The notes beneath the pieces are model-generated. The model saw nothing but the letters and a program-made list of their open reading frames with translations. It did no database searches and was not told where the DNA came from. The translations under genes were made by a program, and so were the position numbers. 36,228 nucleotides of DNA from Alphaproteobacteria bacterium (GTDB taxonomy: Bacteria > Pseudomonadota > Alphaproteobacteria > SHVW01): contig VGDO01000037.1 of NCBI GenBank assembly GCA_016869645.1, positions 1-36,228 of the forward strand. Direction: 5' to 3'. Shown here in pieces: positions 1 to 7,677 of this stretch; positions within the stretch are counted from its first letter, which is position 1; each line of letters starts with the position of its first letter.

Positions 1-108
1 TTCGCCGCCAACATTCTGCGCCACAACGGCGTCGACAACGTCACCGACGCCCGCTATCGCCTCGCCATCGGCGGACTCAACGCCATCCGTTCACTGCGCT
101 TCATGTGA
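1..108 (+). CDS. 3' end of an unidentified protein-coding gene (partial)
   Basis: The first 35 codons in frame 1 are open and end in TGA at 106-108; the 5' part lies outside the window. The visible tail (ILRHNGVDNV, then GGLNAIRSL) faintly resembles the C-terminal end of a rhodanese-like domain, where a buried helix is followed by a GG-L/I-x-A-W/I motif. The catalytic cysteine loop would be upstream, so this cannot be tested here. The codons show the high-GC third-position pattern of the rest of the window, which supports a real gene. Function is left open. Confidence 0.5.
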   Translation, partial: FAANILRHNGVDNVTDARYRLAIGGLNAIRSLRFM

Positions 109-446
109 TGAGCGTTGAACAGCCCTGGGACACATCCGAAACGCACGCAACCGTGCAACTGTGTCCCGAATGAAATTCCAAAAAAATTGTGCTCATCGGA
201 GGCGAACTTAGCGATCCGTCAGCAAGCCCATTTTTTTCCCCCGGGGGTTCGTCAAATTCGCCCCCTAGGAGCGCATAGGATAAGAGGAGTTTTGAATCTG
301 AACTCGCGTCCGTTGATCCGCCACACCGTTGTCACACCTGTCACACTGAATTCTCTTCAATCACGTTGATGACACGTCCCACTAGTTGCGGTACATTTCG
401 CGTAGCAGGCTGATTTAATTTGTTCTTACGGCGAGCGAAGGTGAGA
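109..446. other. 338-bp intergenic spacer, AT-richer than its surroundings
   Basis: No convincing gene is present. An 84-codon open frame at 115-369 has no ribosome binding site and no family resemblance. The spacer holds a nested inverted repeat (127-167), an A7 run (180-186), a T7-C5-G5 homopolymer block (231-247) and, closer to the tRNA, AT-rich DNA around 405-422 that could supply a -10 element for the tRNA promoter. I could not find a convincing -35/-10 pair. Confidence 0.6.
127..167. repeat. Nested inverted repeat (possible RNA hairpin)
   Basis: The outer arms GGGACACA (127-134) and TGTGTCCC (160-167) pair perfectly. Inside them GCACG (143-147) pairs with CGTGC (152-156) around a CAAC loop. 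It lies 18 bases after the stop codon of the partial gene. No T-run follows on the + strand, so it is not a typical intrinsic terminator for that gene. It could protect the mRNA 3' end or be part of a small structured RNA. Confidence 0.4.
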
Positions 447-522
<76 letters not shown>

Positions 523-523
523 T

Positions 524-568
524 TCAACGACAAAGGGCTTGGCCGGCGGCCAAGCCCTTTGTCGTTGA
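524..568. terminator. 21-bp perfect hairpin just after the tRNA
   Basis: The arms 524-544 and 548-568 are exact reverse complements around a 3-base loop (GGC, 545-547). The hairpin starts two bases after the encoded CCA. It is far longer than a normal intrinsic terminator stem and is not followed by a T-run, although the stem itself contains an AAA/TTT segment. It probably ends tRNA transcription or guides 3' processing. It could also be an inserted palindromic element. Confidence 0.55.
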
Positions 569-703
569 GGCGACTCACGAAACAGGCGTTCAAGCCGCTT
601 TGCTGTGGCTCGGTCCCCATGATTAGAATGAAGCGATTTTCGGCGTCGCTCGGCGCAAGACCGACAAGCCGCCGCGCGCGGAAAGCAGACAGGAGGCATG
701 TTC

Positions 704-2008
704 ATGCGTAACCCGCTCTTGACCGATCTTGCCCGCACTGTCGAGCCGGACCGCGTGCATCGCACCGTCTATACCGACGCCGACATCTTCGAGCTCGAAA
801 TGGACCGCATCTTCCACAAGGTGTGGACCTATGTCGGTCACGAGAGCCAGGTCAAGTCGCCGGGCGACTACTGGACGGTGCAGATCGGCCGTCAGCCCAT
901 GATCATGACGCGGGCCGATGACGGCAAGGTGCACGTGCTCTACAACCGTTGCCCGCATCGCGGCAACATGATCTGCAGCGAGCGCTTCGGCCATGCCGAC
1001 AAGCAGCTGATCTGCTCCTATCACGGCTGGCAGTTCGACATGGACGGCAAGGTCAAGGCGATCCCGCTCGCCCAGGGCTATCAGGGCACGCGGCTCAGCG
1101 TCGACGACCCGGCCTGCCACATCAAGCCGGCGCCGCGCGTCGCGTCCTACCGCGGCTTCGTCTTCGCCAGCCTCGCCGCCGAGGGCGCCTCGCTGACCGA
1201 CTGGCTGGGGCCGGCCAAGATCGCCTTCGACGACATGTGCGACCGGGCGCCCGCCGGCGAGGTCGAGGTCGTGCCCAACTGCTTCCGCGTCATCCAGCAG
1301 TCGAACTGGAAGATATTCCTGGAGAACCAGCTCGACGCGGTGCATCCCTCGATCACGCATGAATCGACCGGCAAGGCGGCGCTCGAGGTCGAAGACGACA
1401 TCAAGCGGCGCTCCGGCAAGGCGCCGCTCGACTACCACTTCCTGTCGGCCTTCTCGCTGCCGCTGCCCAAATGGGACGGCGTGCAGACCATCAACTACCC
1501 GCACGGCCACTGCATCCTCCAGGCCTATATGGGCCTCAGGCCGCGCGATCCCGACACGCTCGAGTACGAGCGCCTGATGACCAAGGCCTATGGCGAGAAG
1601 CGCATGGAGGAGATTCTCAACGTCGGCATCCATCACGTGCTGCTCTATCCTGGCCTGTCGGTCCAGCCGCCCCTGCAGCAACTGCGCGCCGTGCGCCCGC
1701 TAGGCGTCGACAAGACGCTGACCGAGATCTGGCACTTCCGCCTCAAGGGTGCACCCGAGGCGATCTACCGCCGCGCGCTTGGCTACTACAATCTCGTCAA
1801 CTCGCCCTCGACCATGGTCAATGCGGACGATTTGTGGAATTTCTGGAAGTGCCACCAGGGTCTCTCCTCGGAAGGCGGCGACTGGGTCAGCTTCCACCGC
1901 AACGCCGGCCAGGACGACGAGCAGGACGGCGTCATCAAATCGAAGCTCGGCACCAGCGAGGCGCCCATGCGCAACCAGTTCCGCGCGTGGTCGCAATACA
2001 TGACCTGA
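704..2008 (+). CDS. Rieske aromatic ring-hydroxylating dioxygenase, alpha (catalytic) subunit
   Basis: This is the large subunit of a non-haem iron oxygenase that adds both atoms of O2 to an aromatic ring, taking electrons from a ferredoxin or reductase. The predicted protein has 434 residues, normal for the family. Rieske [2Fe-2S] ligands are C83-x-H85 and C104-x2-H107. The mononuclear iron site follows at NWKIFLENQLDAVHPSITH, with D211, H214 and H219; the distal carboxylate is probably D375 or D376. An in-frame ATG at 698 sits one base from the AGGAGG (691-696), so the ATG at 704 with 7-base spacing is preferred. The beta-subunit gene follows 13 bases later. No ferredoxin or reductase gene is nearby. 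Substrate unknown; the neighbouring Liv-type importer suggests an imported carboxylate. Confidence 0.93.
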   Translation: MRNPLLTDLARTVEPDRVHRTVYTDADIFELEMDRIFHKVWTYVGHESQVKSPGDYWTVQIGRQPMIMTRADDGKVHVLYNRCPHRGNMICSERFGHADKQLICSYHGWQFDMDGKVKAIPLAQGYQGTRLSVDDPACHIKPAPRVASYRGFVFASLAAEGASLTDWLGPAKIAFDDMCDRAPAGEVEVVPNCFRVIQQSNWKIFLENQLDAVHPSITHESTGKAALEVEDDIKRRSGKAPLDYHFLSAFSLPLPKWDGVQTINYPHGHCILQAYMGLRPRDPDTLEYERLMTKAYGEKRMEEILNVGIHHVLLYPGLSVQPPLQQLRAVRPLGVDKTLTEIWHFRLKGAPEAIYRRALGYYNLVNSPSTMVNADDLWNFWKCHQGLSSEGGDWVSFHRNAGQDDEQDGVIKSKLGTSEAPMRNQFRAWSQYMT

Positions 2009-2021
2009 GGAACGGCGATCG

Positions 2022-2615
2022 ATGGCCAAGAAAAAGAAAGCAGCGCCGCGCAAGAAGGCGGCGCGTCCCGCCAAGCGGAGCGTTCCCGCCCGGCGACCGG
2101 CCGTGCGCGCCAAGGCGTCGGTGCCTGCTGCCGACGGCGCCCTGCTTGGTTCCGTCGAGCGCTTCCTCTACCGCCAGGCCGAATTGCTCGACGGGCGGCG
2201 CTGGGACGACTTCATCGAGTTGTTCACGGCGGACGGCATCTATTGGATGCCCGCTTCGCCCGAGCAGACGACCGGCGATGGCGTGCCCAGCATCTTCTAC
2301 GAAGACCGCAACCTGATGACCGTGCGCATGAAGCGGCTCCGGCATCCGCACGCCTGGTCGCAGATGACGGCGTGGGGAACCAGCCATCTCATCGGCAATG
2401 TCGCGATCGAGACGGACGACAGGCGCACCGGCGAACTCGTCGTGCGCTCGCGCTTTCACGTCATGGAGTTCCGTCACGATGCGACGCGGCATTTCGCCGG
2501 CTCCTATGTCCACCATCTCCGGCGCACGAGCGATGGCTTCCGCATCAAGCTCCAGCGCGTCGACGCCGTGAACGCGCAAGGGCCCTACGAATACGTGCTG
2601 CAGGCCTGGTTGTGA
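2022..2615 (+). CDS. Ring-hydroxylating dioxygenase beta subunit with basic N-terminal tail
   Basis: This is the small, structural subunit that packs with the alpha subunit into an alpha3beta3 oxygenase. From about residue 40 the protein shows the SnoaL/NTF2-like beta-subunit fold pattern: an N-terminal helix with an FLYRQAELLDGRRWDDF-type motif, WMPASPEQT, a DRNLMTVRMKRL segment and a C-terminal LQAWL strand. Length is 197 residues, about 35 more than most beta subunits. The excess is a Lys/Arg/Ala/Pro-rich tail (residues 1-36, beginning MAKKKKAAPRKKAARPAK) resembling histone-H1-like or AlgP-like tails. It is not a signal peptide because it has no hydrophobic core. The start codon lies 13 bases after the alpha-subunit stop. 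An internal start near residue 35 has no ATG to use, so the tail is probably translated. Confidence 0.88.
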   Translation: MAKKKKAAPRKKAARPAKRSVPARRPAVRAKASVPAADGALLGSVERFLYRQAELLDGRRWDDFIELFTADGIYWMPASPEQTTGDGVPSIFYEDRNLMTVRMKRLRHPHAWSQMTAWGTSHLIGNVAIETDDRRTGELVVRSRFHVMEFRHDATRHFAGSYVHHLRRTSDGFRIKLQRVDAVNAQGPYEYVLQAWL

Positions 2616-2666
2616 TAGGTTGAACCAAAGTCCGATATGCGGACGACGAACAAGGAGGCACCTGAC

Positions 2667-3833
2667 ATGACACGCTTGATCGCGGCTGCGCTCATCGCCT
2701 TGCCGCTGGCACTTCCGGCCGCGGCGGCCGACAAGGTCAAGATCGGCTTCATGAGCACGCTGTCCGGCCCCGGCGCGGCGCTCGGCGTCGACATGCGCGA
2801 CGGCTTCAACCTCGTGGTCAAGAACGCCGGCGGCAAGCTCGGCGGACTGGCGGCCGAGGTCGCCGTGGTCGATGACGAGCAGAAGCCCGACACGGCGCGC
2901 CAGGCCGTCGAGCGCTTCACCAAGCGAGACCGGGTCGACGTCATCACCGGCGTCGTGTTCTCCAACGTGCTGCTGCCGGTGCTGCCGAGCATCCTCGAAT
3001 CGGGCACCATCTTCATCAGCCCCAACACGGGGCCCGAGGACTATGCCGGCGACAAGTGCCATCCGCGCTTCTTCGTCGCCTCCTGGCAGAACGAGGACGT
3101 GCCGGGCGCCATGGGGCAGAAAGTGCAGGACCTCGGCAAGAAGAACGTGTTCCTGATCGCGCCCAACTATCCCGGTGGGCGCGAAACGCTCAACGGCTTC
3201 AAGCGCTACTACAAGGGCGGCTACGCGGACGAGGTCTACACCAAGCTCGGCCAGCTCGACTACGCAGCCGAGATCGCCGACATCCGCGCCAAGAAGCCCG
3301 ATGCCGTGTTCTTCTTCCTGCCGGGTGGCATGGGCATCAACTTCATCAAGCAGTACGCCAGCGCCGGTCTCGCCAAGGACATCCCGCTCTACACGCCCGG
3401 CTACTCGGCCGACGAGGACACGATCAAGGCGGTCGGCGAGCAGCTCGTCGGCGTGCTCAACTCCTCGCAATGGGCGCATGATCTCGACAATCCGGCCAAC
3501 AAGAAATTCGTCGCCGATTTCCAGAAGGAGTACGGGCGGCTGCCGACCATGTACGCCTCCCAGTCCTATGACGCGGCATTGATGCTCGATGCGGCGATCA
3601 AGGCCGTGCAGGGCAAGGTCGAGGACAAGGACGCGCTCGCCAAGGCGCTGCGCACGGCCAAGTTCGACAGCGTGCGCGGCAAGTTCCGCCTCAACAACAA
3701 CAATTACCCGGTCCAGGACTACTACCTGCGCGAAGTCGTCAAGGACGCCTCGGGCCGCATCACCAACCGCACCGTCGGCAAGATCTTCTCCGACCATGGC
3801 GACGCCTTCGCGTCCAAGTGCAAGATGGGTTGA
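2667..3833 (+). CDS. Branched-chain amino-acid-type ABC importer, periplasmic binding protein
   Basis: Predicted to capture the substrate in the periplasm for the permease/ATPase set encoded downstream. The 388-residue protein begins with a Sec signal peptide (MTRLIAAALIALPLALPAAAA, cut near residue 21) and continues with the Peripla_BP_6 pattern KVKIGFMSTLSGPGAALG. The ATG at 2667 follows AAGGAGG with 8-base spacing. An upstream in-frame ATG at 2637 would put a polar segment before the signal peptide and is rejected. Liv-type binding proteins next to oxygenase genes often bind aromatic or other carboxylates rather than amino acids. This assignment is inference. It is separated from the first permease gene by 170 bases holding a palindromic repeat. 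Confidence 0.92.
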   Translation: MTRLIAAALIALPLALPAAAADKVKIGFMSTLSGPGAALGVDMRDGFNLVVKNAGGKLGGLAAEVAVVDDEQKPDTARQAVERFTKRDRVDVITGVVFSNVLLPVLPSILESGTIFISPNTGPEDYAGDKCHPRFFVASWQNEDVPGAMGQKVQDLGKKNVFLIAPNYPGGRETLNGFKRYYKGGYADEVYTKLGQLDYAAEIADIRAKKPDAVFFFLPGGMGINFIKQYASAGLAKDIPLYTPGYSADEDTIKAVGEQLVGVLNSSQWAHDLDNPANKKFVADFQKEYGRLPTMYASQSYDAALMLDAAIKAVQGKVEDKDALAKALRTAKFDSVRGKFRLNNNNYPVQDYYLREVVKDASGRITNRTVGKIFSDHGDAFASKCKMG

Positions 3834-3857
3834 CGTCGAATCAAGCGGCAGCGGCCA

Positions 3858-3960
3858 TCATGCTTCGACAGGCTCAGCATGAGGCTTCGAAAACGCGTTA
3901 AGGTCTGCCTCATGGTGAGCCTCGGGCAAGGCCCGGTTCGTCCTGGTACGAACCATGAGG
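3858..3960. repeat. REP-like palindromic element between binding-protein and permease genes
   Basis: Several dyads are nested here: TCATGC/GCATGA (3858-3863 with 3877-3882), CCTCATGGT/ACCATGAGG (3908-3916 with 3952-3960) and GGTTCGT/ACGAACC (3935-3941 with 3948-3954). The wording TTCGACAGGCTCAGCATGAGG and the flanking CCTCATGGT / ACCATGAGG ends resemble dispersed intergenic palindromes seen in many proteobacterial genomes. There is no T-run. A role in mRNA 3'-end protection of the binding-protein message is plausible but not shown. Confidence 0.6.
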
Positions 3961-4003
3961 TCCCCACCACCGCCTCGGCGTCCGCCCGACGCGAACGCAT
4001 CCC

Positions 4004-4924
4004 ATGACCCTCATTCTCTTCGTCGAGCAGTGCCTGAACGGGGTGCAGCTCGGGCTGATGCTGTTCCTGCTGGCGGCCGGGTTGACGCTCGTCTTCGGCA
4101 TCATGGACATGATCAACCTGGCGCACGGATCGCTCTACATGATCGGCGCCTATCTGGCCGCGACCGTGATCGAGGCGACCGGTTCTTTCCTGCTCGGCGC
4201 CGGCGCGGCGATGATCGGCACCGGTCTCATCGGCGCCGCGCTCGAAGTCTCGCTGTTCCGTCAACTCTACCGGCGCTCGCATCTCAATCAGGTGCTCGCG
4301 ACCTTCGCGCTCATCCTGATCGCCAACGAGACCGTGCGGATGATCTGGGGCGCCCAGCCGATCCTCCTGAACATGCCGGAGGCACTCGCCGGGCCGGTCG
4401 AACCAGTCGAGGGGTTCCGCTATCCCGCCTACCGACTTGCCGTGATCGCGGTCGGCGCCGCCGTTGCGCTGCTCCTCTACGTGATGGTCGTCCACACCAG
4501 GCTTGGCATGCGCGTGCGCGCCGGCGCATCCGACCGCGACATGGCCAACGTGATGGGCGTCGATACGCGTCGCCTGTTCACCCTCGTCTTCGCCATCGGC
4601 GCCGGCCTGTGCGCGCTGGCCGGCGCCATGCTCGGGCCGATCCTCGCCGTCCAGGTCGGCATGGGCGAGAACATCCTGATCCTCGCCTTCGTCGTGATCG
4701 TCATCGGCGGCATCGGCTCGATCCGCGGTGCGCTGGTCGGCGCGCTGCTGGTCGGGCTGATCGACACGGCCGGCCGCGCCTTCCTGCCCGGCCTGCTGCG
4801 CCATGTCTTCCCGCCGACCATTGCATCCGAAGCAGGGCCGGCGCTCGCCTCGATCCTGATCTATGTGCTGATGGCCTCCGTGCTCTATTTCCGCCCGCGC
4901 GGCCTGTTCCCGGCGCGCGGCTGA
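4004..4924 (+). CDS. Branched-chain amino-acid-type ABC importer, LivH-like permease
   Basis: An inner-membrane permease of the LivH/BraD family, 306 residues, which is normal. It shows the early LivH signature LNGVQLGLMLFLLAAGLTLVFGIMDMINLAHGSLYMIGAY (residues 9 to 48) and alternating hydrophobic helices to the end, including the late segment IVIGGIGSIRGALVGALLVG that contacts the ATPase. It pairs with the LivM-like permease encoded 9 bases downstream. The ATG at 4004 begins right at the family N-terminus. Confidence 0.92.
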   Translation: MTLILFVEQCLNGVQLGLMLFLLAAGLTLVFGIMDMINLAHGSLYMIGAYLAATVIEATGSFLLGAGAAMIGTGLIGAALEVSLFRQLYRRSHLNQVLATFALILIANETVRMIWGAQPILLNMPEALAGPVEPVEGFRYPAYRLAVIAVGAAVALLLYVMVVHTRLGMRVRAGASDRDMANVMGVDTRRLFTLVFAIGAGLCALAGAMLGPILAVQVGMGENILILAFVVIVIGGIGSIRGALVGALLVGLIDTAGRAFLPGLLRHVFPPTIASEAGPALASILIYVLMASVLYFRPRGLFPARG

Positions 4925-4933
4925 CGGATCGGC

Positions 4934-5896
4934 ATGACGAGCGCACTACACGTTTCAGCTAGGCCCGGATTCGCGCTCGCCGGCGCCATCCTGCTCCTCG
5001 TTCTTCCGCTCGGCCTCCTGGCGGTGGACCAGCCCTTCTACATCGTGCTCGCGAGCCGCATCCTCGTCTTCGCGCTGATCGCCAGCAGCCTCAACCTGCT
5101 GATCGGCTACGGCGGCATGATCAGCTTCGGCCATGCGGCCTTCGTCGGCATCGGCGCCTATACCGTCGCCGGGCTCATGCAAGCAGGCATCGTCAGCGCC
5201 TGGCTCGCCTGGCCCATCGCCATGCTCGCCGGCGCGGTGCTGGCGCTCGGCATCGGCTGGATCAGCCTGCGCACCTCGGGCGTCTACTTCATCATGATCA
5301 CGCTCGCCTTTGCGCAGATGGCCTACTACGCGATCATCTCGCTCAAGTTGCTCGGCGGTGACGACGGGCTCAGCCTGGGCGGCCGCTCGGCGCTCTTGCC
5401 GGGCATCGATCTCAAGGCGGACTTGAGCTTCTATTATGTGGCGCTCGCGTGCTTCGCGGCGAGCTTGGCGTTCCTGCACCGTCTTATCAATGCCGAGCTG
5501 GGCCGCGCCCTCCAGGGCGTGCGGGACAACGAGACGCGCATGGAGGCTCTCGGCTTTCCCACATACCGCATCAAGCTGGCGGCCTTCATCATCGCCGGCG
5601 CCTTGGCCGGCCTCGGTGGCGCGCTGCTCGCCAACCTGACCGGCCTGGTCAGTCCCAGCCTGCTGCATTGGACGCAGTCGGGCGCGCTGATGATCATGGT
5701 CATCCTGGGCGGCGCCGGCCGCCTGCTGGGCGGTGCGATCGGCGCCGCCGTGCTGCTGATCATCGAGGAGGTGCTGCGCGACTACACGATCCATTGGCAG
5801 CTCGGCGTTGGCGTCGTGCTGCTGGCGATCGTGCTGTTCGCGCCCAGTGGTCTTGCCGGCGGGCTGGCCGGTCTGCGCCAGCGGCGGCAAGCATGA
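4934..5896 (+). CDS. Branched-chain amino-acid-type ABC importer, LivM-like permease
   Basis: The second permease of the complex, 320 residues. It has the LivM hallmarks: SLNLLIGYGGMISFGHAAFVGIGAY near residue 60, the DNETRMEALG cytoplasmic loop near residue 200 and the GGAGRLLGGAIGAAVLL segment near the C-terminus. Its TGA stop overlaps the ATG of the ATPase gene as ATGA (5893-5896), which indicates translational coupling. Substrate not readable from the sequence. Confidence 0.92.
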   Translation: MTSALHVSARPGFALAGAILLLVLPLGLLAVDQPFYIVLASRILVFALIASSLNLLIGYGGMISFGHAAFVGIGAYTVAGLMQAGIVSAWLAWPIAMLAGAVLALGIGWISLRTSGVYFIMITLAFAQMAYYAIISLKLLGGDDGLSLGGRSALLPGIDLKADLSFYYVALACFAASLAFLHRLINAELGRALQGVRDNETRMEALGFPTYRIKLAAFIIAGALAGLGGALLANLTGLVSPSLLHWTQSGALMIMVILGGAGRLLGGAIGAAVLLIIEEVLRDYTIHWQLGVGVVLLAIVLFAPSGLAGGLAGLRQRRQA

Positions 5897-6645
5897 GCGC
5901 ACCCAGCCTGGCGATCTCCGGCCTCAGCAAGCGCTTCGGCGGCGTCGTCGCCGTCGATGCCGTCGAGCTCCAGCTCCAATCCGGCGAGCTCCACGCGCTG
6001 ATCGGCCCCAATGGCGCGGGCAAGACAACGCTGGTGCAGTTGCTGTCCGGCGCCGAGCGCGTGGACGCCGGCAGCATTCATCTCGACGGGCGCGATATCA
6101 CCCATGTCGCCATGCACCAGCGCGCCGGCCTCGGCCTCGGGCGCTCCTATCAGATCAGCAGCGTGTTCGCCGCGTTCAGCGTGCTCGACAATCTGGCGCT
6201 GGCCGCGCAGGCGCGGGCACGGCGGCGCTGGGGCTGCTGGGCGCCGGTGGCCGCCGATGCGGTGCTGTTTGCCGCCGCGCGCGGCACGCTCGACGCCATC
6301 GGCCTCTCGGCCCGGGCCGAGACGCCGGCGGGTGCGCTCGCCCATGGCGAACGGCGGCAACTCGAGCTCGGCCTGGCGCTCGCCTCGGGCGCCAGCATGC
6401 TGCTGCTCGACGAGCCGATGGCCGGCATGGCCGCAGCCGAAGCTGAGCGCATGCTGGCGCTGATCGCCAGCCTCAGGGGCAAATTCACGATTCTGCTCGT
6501 CGAACACGACATGGACGCCGTGTTTCGGCTGGCCGACCGCATCACCGTCCTGGTCTACGGCCGCGTCATCGCCACCGGCGGTGCCGAGGACATCCGCCGC
6601 CATCCCGACGTGCGGCGTGCGTATCTGGGCGAGGACCAGCCGTGA
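5893..6645 (+). CDS. Branched-chain amino-acid-type ABC importer, LivG-like ATPase
   Basis: A 250-residue cytoplasmic ATPase. Walker A GPNGAGKT is at residues 38-45, the signature motif is the LivG-type variant AHGERRQLELGLAL in place of LSGGQ, Walker B is MLLLDEP followed by MAGM, and the switch histidine is in LLVEHDMD. The start is the ATG that overlaps the previous stop. The open frame extends further upstream but only as a shadow of the permease gene. Its TGA overlaps the GTG of the next gene (GTGA, 6642-6645). Confidence 0.92.
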   Translation: MSAPSLAISGLSKRFGGVVAVDAVELQLQSGELHALIGPNGAGKTTLVQLLSGAERVDAGSIHLDGRDITHVAMHQRAGLGLGRSYQISSVFAAFSVLDNLALAAQARARRRWGCWAPVAADAVLFAAARGTLDAIGLSARAETPAGALAHGERRQLELGLALASGASMLLLDEPMAGMAAAEAERMLALIASLRGKFTILLVEHDMDAVFRLADRITVLVYGRVIATGGAEDIRRHPDVRRAYLGEDQP

Positions 6646-7352
6646 CGGCGCTGCTCGAGGTCTCCGGGCTCCAGGCGGGCTACGGCAGCGCCCAGGTGCT
6701 GCACGGCGTCGATCTCACCGTGCACGCCGGCGCCGCGACCACGCTGCTCGGCCGCAACGGCATGGGCAAGACCACCACGGTGCGCTGCCTGACCGGCCTG
6801 CTCAGGCCAGGCGCGGGCACCATCCGATTCGCAGGCGAGCGCATCGATGGTCGTTCGCCCGACCGCATCGGTCGTGCCGGAATGGCGCTCGTGCCCGAGG
6901 GACGTCGCATCTTCCCCAACCTGACTGTGCGCGAGAACCTGGTCGCCTTCGCCGCCGACCGTCATCACGCCGCTCCGCCTTGGACCCTCGACCGCGTGTA
7001 CGCCTTCTTCCCGCGCCTTGCCGAGCGGGCGTCCAACATGGGCTCCCATCTCTCCGGCGGTGAACAGCAGATGCTGGCGATCGGACGCGCGCTCATGACC
7101 AACCCGAAGCTGCTCATCCTCGACGAGGCGACCGAAGGGCTGGCGCCTCTGCTGCGCGAGCAGATCTGGCAGGCGCTCGACGCGCTGCGCGCCGGCGGCC
7201 TGACCATTCTCGCGATCGACAAGTATGTGGCGCGCCTCGCCCGTCTCGCCGATCACCACGTGATCCTCGAGCGCGGCCGCGTCGCATGGACCGGAAGCTC
7301 TGCCGCGCTTACCGCCGATCCCGGCCATTGGCAAGGCTATCTTGGGGTGTGA
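6642..7352 (+). CDS. Branched-chain amino-acid-type ABC importer, LivF-like ATPase
   Basis: A 236-residue ATPase that completes the importer. It contains Walker A LGRNGMGKTT, the canonical signature LSGGEQQMLAIGRAL and Walker B LLILDEATEGL. The usual switch histidine position reads AIDKY rather than VEQ/EH, a known variation in LivF proteins. The GTG start overlaps the previous stop. This is the last gene of the + strand unit; it ends only 10 bases from the convergent small gene at 7363, and I see no clear intrinsic terminator between them. Confidence 0.92.
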   Translation: MTALLEVSGLQAGYGSAQVLHGVDLTVHAGAATTLLGRNGMGKTTTVRCLTGLLRPGAGTIRFAGERIDGRSPDRIGRAGMALVPEGRRIFPNLTVRENLVAFAADRHHAAPPWTLDRVYAFFPRLAERASNMGSHLSGGEQQMLAIGRALMTNPKLLILDEATEGLAPLLREQIWQALDALRAGGLTILAIDKYVARLARLADHHVILERGRVAWTGSSAALTADPGHWQGYLGV

Positions 7353-7362
7353 CGCCGCACCA

Positions 7363-7596
7363 TCAGTGAGACGTGAGCGTGCCCTCGCGCTCGGCGAGAA
7401 CGCCAGCCACGACGCGCTCGACCTCGTCGGCGATCTTGCGCCTGACAGCCGGTTGCAGGTCGTCGAAGCTGGTGTGCGCCAGCATCATGTCCAGCGTGCT
7501 GTCGGTCTCTACCGCCTTCAGCAGATTGCGGGCCACGTCGGAGTTGGGGCCGAGCACTTTCTGGATGGCTGACAGCAGAATGTCGGTCGGGCGCAT
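7363..7596 (-). CDS. Small conserved-looking hypothetical protein (77 aa)
   Basis: I do not recognise this protein. The 77 residues are soluble and mostly helical in character, with charged heptad-like stretches (FDDLQPAVRRKIADEVERVV) and no signal peptide, membrane segment or cysteine. It lies 81 bases downstream of the PAS_5 gene on the same strand and may be the end of that unit. No strong ribosome binding site precedes the ATG. The opposite-strand open frame over the same bases is less gene-like in composition. Function unknown. Confidence 0.55.
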   Translation of the reverse strand: MRPTDILLSAIQKVLGPNSDVARNLLKAVETDSTLDMMLAHTSFDDLQPAVRRKIADEVERVVAGVLAEREGTLTSH

Positions 7597-7677
7597 GCGG
7601 AACGGAATGGCAGGAGCGCGCGCAGCGGCATCTCCGCCGTCATTTCAGCACGGCGGAACGCGACCGAAAAGGGCAGC

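Noticed and set aside
115..369. An 84-codon open frame in the 5' spacer
   Set aside because: No ribosome binding site, homopolymer tracts inside it and no recognisable pattern.
1935..3797. A 620-codon open frame on the - strand
   Set aside because: Antisense to the dioxygenase beta subunit and the binding protein, both of which are clear.
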